DNA from: Alkalihalobacillus trypoxylicola
GTDB lineage: Bacteria > Bacillota > Bacilli > Bacillales > Bacillaceae_D
Assembly: GCF_001590785.1 (NCBI RefSeq)
Contig: NZ_LTAO01000023.1
Coordinates: 390,100-454,099 of the forward strand
DNA length: 64,000 bases
Reading direction: 5' to 3'
Part shown: positions 61,946 to 64,000 of the stretch, in pieces
Layout of the letters: each line of letters begins with the position of its first letter
Position numbering within the stretch: the stretch's first letter is position 1
Made by a program: the position numbers and the translations under genes
The notes under the pieces: model-generated
What the model saw: the letters and a program-made list of their open reading frames with translations, nothing else
Told to the model about the DNA's origin: nothing
Database searches by the model: none

Positions 61946-62153
61946 GATTTACTATAAAATTTGTTCATTCCTAAAAAACTTCATAAAAATTTCTTTTCTA
62001 AATTTAATCACCGACAGATGTGCAAGCTAAATACTTTTCAATCGTTTCACTTCATCCTCTAAACCAAGCTTCAGCATTTCCTTTACTATATATCACTTAC
62101 TATCTATTAATTCTTATAATTTAAATATAAAATGATTGAATCAATTTCCTTAT

Positions 62154-62420
62154 AATGAAAACCGAATGATTTGGTTTGATTTTCACTTTAGGTAGATGCT
62201 TTCCCAAGGGCTTGTCTTCAGCTAACTCTAACTCCGCAGTGCTTCGTCAGAGTGGATCTTCAGACTGCGCTCATCCTTAGGGCTTGTCTTCAGCTAACTC
62301 TAACTCCGCAGTGCTTCGTCAGAGTGGATCTTCAGACTGCGCTCATCCTTTGGGAGTCACTACCTACCGTTACAATCAAAAAGTAAATTCACAAGCATTC
62401 AAGACATATTTATAATGAAT
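62154..62420 (+). repeat. Dispersed repeat family A, copy 4, with internal 72-bp duplication
   Basis: A typical family A copy whose middle part (from AGGGCTTGTCTTCAGC to CGCTCATCCTT) is present twice in direct tandem at 62207-62278 and 62279-62350. The first ends CCTT before AGGG of the second. It lies in the 61761-62826 gap, which apart from the promoter, terminators and two A copies shows nothing recognisable. Confidence 0.88.
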
Positions 62421-62466
62421 GGTCGTATTATTCACTTAACCCCACTTCACCATTCCCATCTTTTAA

Positions 62467-62698
62467 TGAAAACCGAACGATTTGGTTTTTGATTTTCACT
62501 TTAGGTAGATGCTTTCCCAAGGGCTTTCCCAAGGGCTTGTCTTCAGCTAACTCTAACTCCGCAGTGCTTCGTCAGAGTGGATCTTCAGACTGCGCTCATC
62601 CTTTGGGAGTCACTACCTACCGTTACAATCACCGAGTGAATTCACAAGCATTCAAAACATATATTATAAGATACGTTCGTTTTTCATTCACTTATTAG
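62467..62698 (+). repeat. Dispersed repeat family A, copy 5
   Basis: Family A copy with a 12-bp duplication of GCTTTCCCAAGG near 62509-62532. The AACTCTAACTCCGCAGTGCT variant of the centre is shared only with copy 4, so these two derive from each other. Confidence 0.85.
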
Positions 62699-62736
62699 CT
62701 TCTTTTTTATAAACAACCCTCGTTACAAGAGACTGC

Positions 62737-62826
62737 TCAACAAATTTTATTGAACGGAAAAATCTTTTTAAGGTTTGTTGAATACCAAAAAAGGGAAATC
62801 CTCCCTACAATAGGAGGGGAAGCGAT
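62737..62826 (+). promoter_or_regulatory. Leader with hairpin covering the ribosome site
   Basis: TCAACAAA and TTTGTTGA (near 62738 and 62780) can pair, and immediately downstream TCCTCC - CTACAATA - GGAGGG places the GGAGG ribosome site of the next gene in a stem. The fold would limit initiation at the TTG start. It does not match a riboswitch class I know. Confidence 0.5.
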
Positions 62827-63810
62827 TTGAGTATTCACCTTAAAAATATAAGCACTATTGGTTTAGGAATATTGATTATAATGAGCGTTATGTCGCTATA
62901 TGGACATAACGTAAAAGCAGAAAATACTTATGATCTTGACGGGCATGAGATTTATTTACCCGATATTTATGAAAATACCGTCATTTACAATGGCACGACT
63001 ATGCCTTATGTAAATTTAACACTTTATCATGAGGGAGAATATGACGGCATAGCTACCTCCGTTGATGAACAGCAGCCGTTCATTAATCAAGCAGGTCAAT
63101 TTTCATTTGCCATTTACGTCCATGATGAGTTACAAGCGGGTGACATCGTAACCTTTATGTTTAGCGGACCACAGCTAAGTAGCTCAAAAGAGATCGAATT
63201 GGTCGTGCAAGAAGAACAAGAAGGGATGGAGATCATTGAACAAAAAGAATCGTCACCAGATTTAGAGGAGGCCATTCAAAATGAAACCTCTATTGATTAT
63301 TCCGATCTTGATCATGAAGCGGTTTCCTTTGAAGTGACAACCGTTGGAGATGTGGACCAATTATACGGAAGAAGACAGGGTGAAACTCTTCATCAAGAAT
63401 ATAATCGCTTAGAGCATAATGCTGGGGATATATTCCAGCTATTTTTTACTGATGTTGAACCAGGTGAAACCTTTGAATTTTATATTTTAGCATCGGGTAT
63501 TACGACTAAAATAGAAAAGCAAGTAGAAGGTGAAGAGGAAAACGAAGAGGAAACAGAAACAGAGCAAATCGAAGAGACAGAAAATGACCAGGAAGCGACT
63601 TCAAATGATAACGATAATAACGAAGAGGAAATCAATGAGATTGAGACTGAGATGTCAACAGAATCAACAAATGAAGGCGCTGTTGCCAATGAGCAGAACC
63701 AATCTCCACCATCAATGACAACAATGGTCATTATTAGTTTAATAGGTGTGAGTTTAATAATTGGAATTATTTTCTTAATAAGAAAAATTTGGAGCACGAA
63801 AAGTTCTTAA
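62827..63810 (+). CDS. Membrane-anchored surface protein, function unknown
   Basis: A 327-residue exported protein: signal peptide (about 1-31, ending in VKAEN), an external beta-rich domain (about 32-230, e.g. YVNLTLYHEGEYD, AGQFSFAIYVHDELQAGD, GETFEFYILASG), an acidic Glu/Thr/Asn-rich stalk (about 232-290) and a C-terminal membrane helix with basic tail (MVIISLIGVSLIIGIIFLIRKIW). The usual LPxTA motif is missing before the helix (it has SPPSMTT), so it is held by the membrane, not by sortase. TTG start 7 nt after GGAGGGG. It may cooperate with the adhesin encoded next to it, but it lacks the SARP-type repeat. No family recognised. Confidence 0.78.
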   Translation: MSIHLKNISTIGLGILIIMSVMSLYGHNVKAENTYDLDGHEIYLPDIYENTVIYNGTTMPYVNLTLYHEGEYDGIATSVDEQQPFINQAGQFSFAIYVHDELQAGDIVTFMFSGPQLSSSKEIELVVQEEQEGMEIIEQKESSPDLEEAIQNETSIDYSDLDHEAVSFEVTTVGDVDQLYGRRQGETLHQEYNRLEHNAGDIFQLFFTDVEPGETFEFYILASGITTKIEKQVEGEEENEEETETEQIEETENDQEATSNDNDNNEEEINEIETEMSTESTNEGAVANEQNQSPPSMTTMVIISLIGVSLIIGIIFLIRKIWSTKSS

Positions 63811-63813
63811 AAA

Positions 63814-63856
63814 TAAACACGAGTCCGATGATAGGTTCGGACTCGTGTTTTTAGGT
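63814..63856 (+). terminator. Terminator after the surface protein gene
   Basis: AAACACGAGTCCGA - TGATAGG - TTCGGACTCGTGTTT plus five T; very stable. Confidence 0.95.
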
Positions 63857-63950
63857 TGAGAATAAAAATGATTTAGCAGACGAAAGCAAGTGAAGAGCAA
63901 AACTATCCACTTCTTTATGCACTAAAATTTAATTCAAGCACTTCTGTCCA

Positions 63951-64000
63951 TTATTTCGCTAAAATTTGATCGATTAGCGTAAGTTCGTCCTGACTAAATT
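63951..64000 (-). CDS. C-terminal end of an unidentified minus-strand gene
   Basis: The minus strand reads in frame FSQDELTLIDQILAK then TAA (stop at 63951-63953) from the window edge. Only 16 codons are visible, too few for a family. The composition and lack of stops suit a real protein tail. Confidence 0.4.
   Translation of the reverse strand, partial: FSQDELTLIDQILAK

Noticed and set aside
62737-62826. c-di-GMP riboswitch upstream of the surface protein gene
   Set aside because: Considered because of the nearby PilZ synthase, but none of the conserved class I or II core sequence is present.

Overview
The window is a low-GC Gram-positive chromosome segment, most likely from the Bacillaceae (Bacillales). 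The reasons are AT-rich coding sequence with strong GGAGG ribosome sites, frequent TTG/GTG starts, an HxlR-controlled RuMP operon, BglG/LicT-type antiterminators with RAT sites, lipobox lipoproteins and sortase-anchored surface proteins. No rRNA, tRNA, CRISPR array, IS transposase or prophage gene was seen. The genus is not determined.

Layout. (1) 1-4.4 kb: the end of a GH43-like glycosidase, a small hypothetical protein, a block of dispersed repeats, and a surface protein that joins leucine-rich repeats to a DUF2252 domain and a sortase anchor. (2) 5.1-12.7 kb: a GNAT acetyltransferase and an alpha/beta hydrolase, then a vancomycin-cluster-like group: a D,D-carboxypeptidase broken by one in-frame TAA, a hexapeptide acyltransferase, a VanS-like kinase, a VanG-type D-Ala-D-X ligase, an alanine racemase and a VanR-like regulator. 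(3) 12.8-22.2 kb: an ECF sigma factor with its probable anti-sigma factor, a methyltransferase, a polysaccharide deacetylase plus amidase pair, a two-component system, a sortase-anchored 5'-nucleotidase and a lipoprotein. (4) 22.4-26.7 kb: hxlAB, hxlR, zwf and gnd, which together form a dissimilatory ribulose monophosphate (formaldehyde oxidation) cycle. A 42-bp composite site with identical spacing precedes both hxlA and zwf.

(5) 27-42 kb: two complete beta-glucoside operons (antiterminator, PTS EIIBCA, 6-phospho-beta-glucosidase), one per strand and each with two RAT sites. Between them lie a frameshifted S41 protease, an AAA ATPase/membrane TPR pair and a DinB-like protein. (6) 42.3-63.8 kb: an exopolysaccharide operon (two-domain deacetylase, PilZ-glycosyltransferase, PgaB/IcaB-like deacetylase, GH18-like hydrolase, UDP-sugar dehydrogenase), a divergent hybrid 7TM histidine kinase with a SARP-type response regulator, a 2472-residue Cna-B-repeat adhesin, and a membrane-anchored surface protein.

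The most notable inference is in region 6. The exopolysaccharide operon and the adhesin gene each carry an 11-bp direct repeat exactly 8 bp upstream of a -10 hexamer. This is the known architecture of SARP-activated promoters, and the only SARP-like regulator in the window is encoded between them, so kinase, regulator, polysaccharide and adhesin look like one matrix or biofilm regulon. Two dispersed intergenic repeat families (A, five copies; B, four copies) separate the gene groups. All three sortase substrates share the motif LPxTAT.
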